6,252 bases of DNA from JBFJWU01 sp041623475 [NCBI: bacterium] (GTDB lineage: Bacteria; J088). This document shows, in pieces, positions 6,055 to 6,252 of the stretch. Both the position numbers and the translations under genes were made by a program. The notes under the pieces were generated by a model. The model searched no databases and had not been told where the DNA came from. It saw only the letters and a list, made by a program, of their open reading frames with translations. The stretch spans positions 1 through 6,252 of the forward strand of contig JBFJWU010000209.1 in the NCBI GenBank assembly GCA_041623475.1, written 5' to 3'. The stretch's first letter is position 1; each line of letters starts with the position of its first letter.

Positions 6055-6180
6055 AATTGTCCCAGGGTTCCGGCCGCACTTGCACGTGCTGCTCGACATC
6101 CACGTTAGCAGGCTGGACAATATAGGCAACAACTTTCCAGACCCTGTATCGACGCGATAGGGTACAGGGACGAGCCATCC
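6055..6180. promoter_or_regulatory. Divergent intergenic region between the TatT-like gene and the right-edge gene
   Basis: About 126 bp separates the two divergent starts and must hold both promoters if both genes are real. On the minus strand there is an AT-rich patch (CCTATATTG near 6116-6124), but I could not fit a convincing -35/-10 pair, nor any operator-like palindrome. It is listed for position only. Confidence 0.3.
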
Positions 6181-6252
6181 ATGAATCCAGAACAGTTCAA
6201 CCAGCAAAACTGGCGCACCAATGCGGCATCACGCGAGGCCCACCTGCTGGGC
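6181..6252 (+). CDS. Unknown protein, first 24 codons only, truncated by the right edge
   Basis: An open frame begins at ATG 6181 and runs without a stop to the window end, which falls exactly on a codon boundary. The peptide starts MNPEQFNQQNWRTNAA and ends REAHLLG; it is polar, with no signal peptide or membrane segment visible. An AGGGA at 6166-6170, 10 nt before the ATG, could be a weak SD. The family cannot be recognised from this much sequence. It is divergent from the TatT-like gene. Confidence 0.45.
   Translation, partial: MNPEQFNQQNWRTNAASREAHLLG

Noticed and set aside
6055-6207. N-terminal extension of the TatT-like protein to the TTG at 6207
   Set aside because: It would put about 50 residues before the export signal, uses a TTG start and would overlap the divergent ORF beginning at 6181.

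Overview
This window looks like ordinary chromosome from a moderately GC-rich proteobacterium. A gammaproteobacterium is my best guess, resting on an E. coli-like tRNA-Gln with encoded CCA, strong SD sequences and the protein families present. It is not certain: the acetolactate synthase belongs to a subtype I also associate with other phyla. No integrase, transposase, phage gene or CRISPR array is visible.

Layout, left to right. (1) The 3' two-thirds of an acetolactate synthase large subunit gene (+), cut by the window edge. (2) A small PGPGW-family membrane protein gene (-), whose stop codon overlaps that of the synthase tail to tail. (3) A complete tRNA-Gln(CUG) gene (+). (4) 2.55 tandem copies of a 98-bp unit that starts inside the T-loop of the tRNA. 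Each unit carries the last 22 nt of the tRNA (half T-arm, acceptor 3' strand, discriminator, CCA) plus a 76-bp spacer. (5) A membrane-anchored FMN/Fe-S glutamate-synthase-domain protein (-), with a GTG start set by a perfect AGGAGG. (6) A divergent MFS transporter (+). (7) A secreted helical protein resembling TRAP-transporter T-component (TatT) proteins (-), overlapping the transporter tail to tail by 37 bp. (8) The first 24 codons of a further gene (+) running off the right edge.

The genes do not form an obvious single pathway. The synthase (branched-chain amino acids) and the glutamate-synthase-like oxidoreductase are both linked to amino-acid or redox metabolism, but they lie on opposite strands with a tRNA between them. 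The most unusual element is the tRNA-Gln tail-repeat locus. Its design matches the E. coli tyrT locus, where a tRNA gene is followed by longer tandem repeats each carrying the tRNA 3' end, but here it has a different tRNA, a different period and an unrelated-looking spacer. It is the best candidate for something undescribed.
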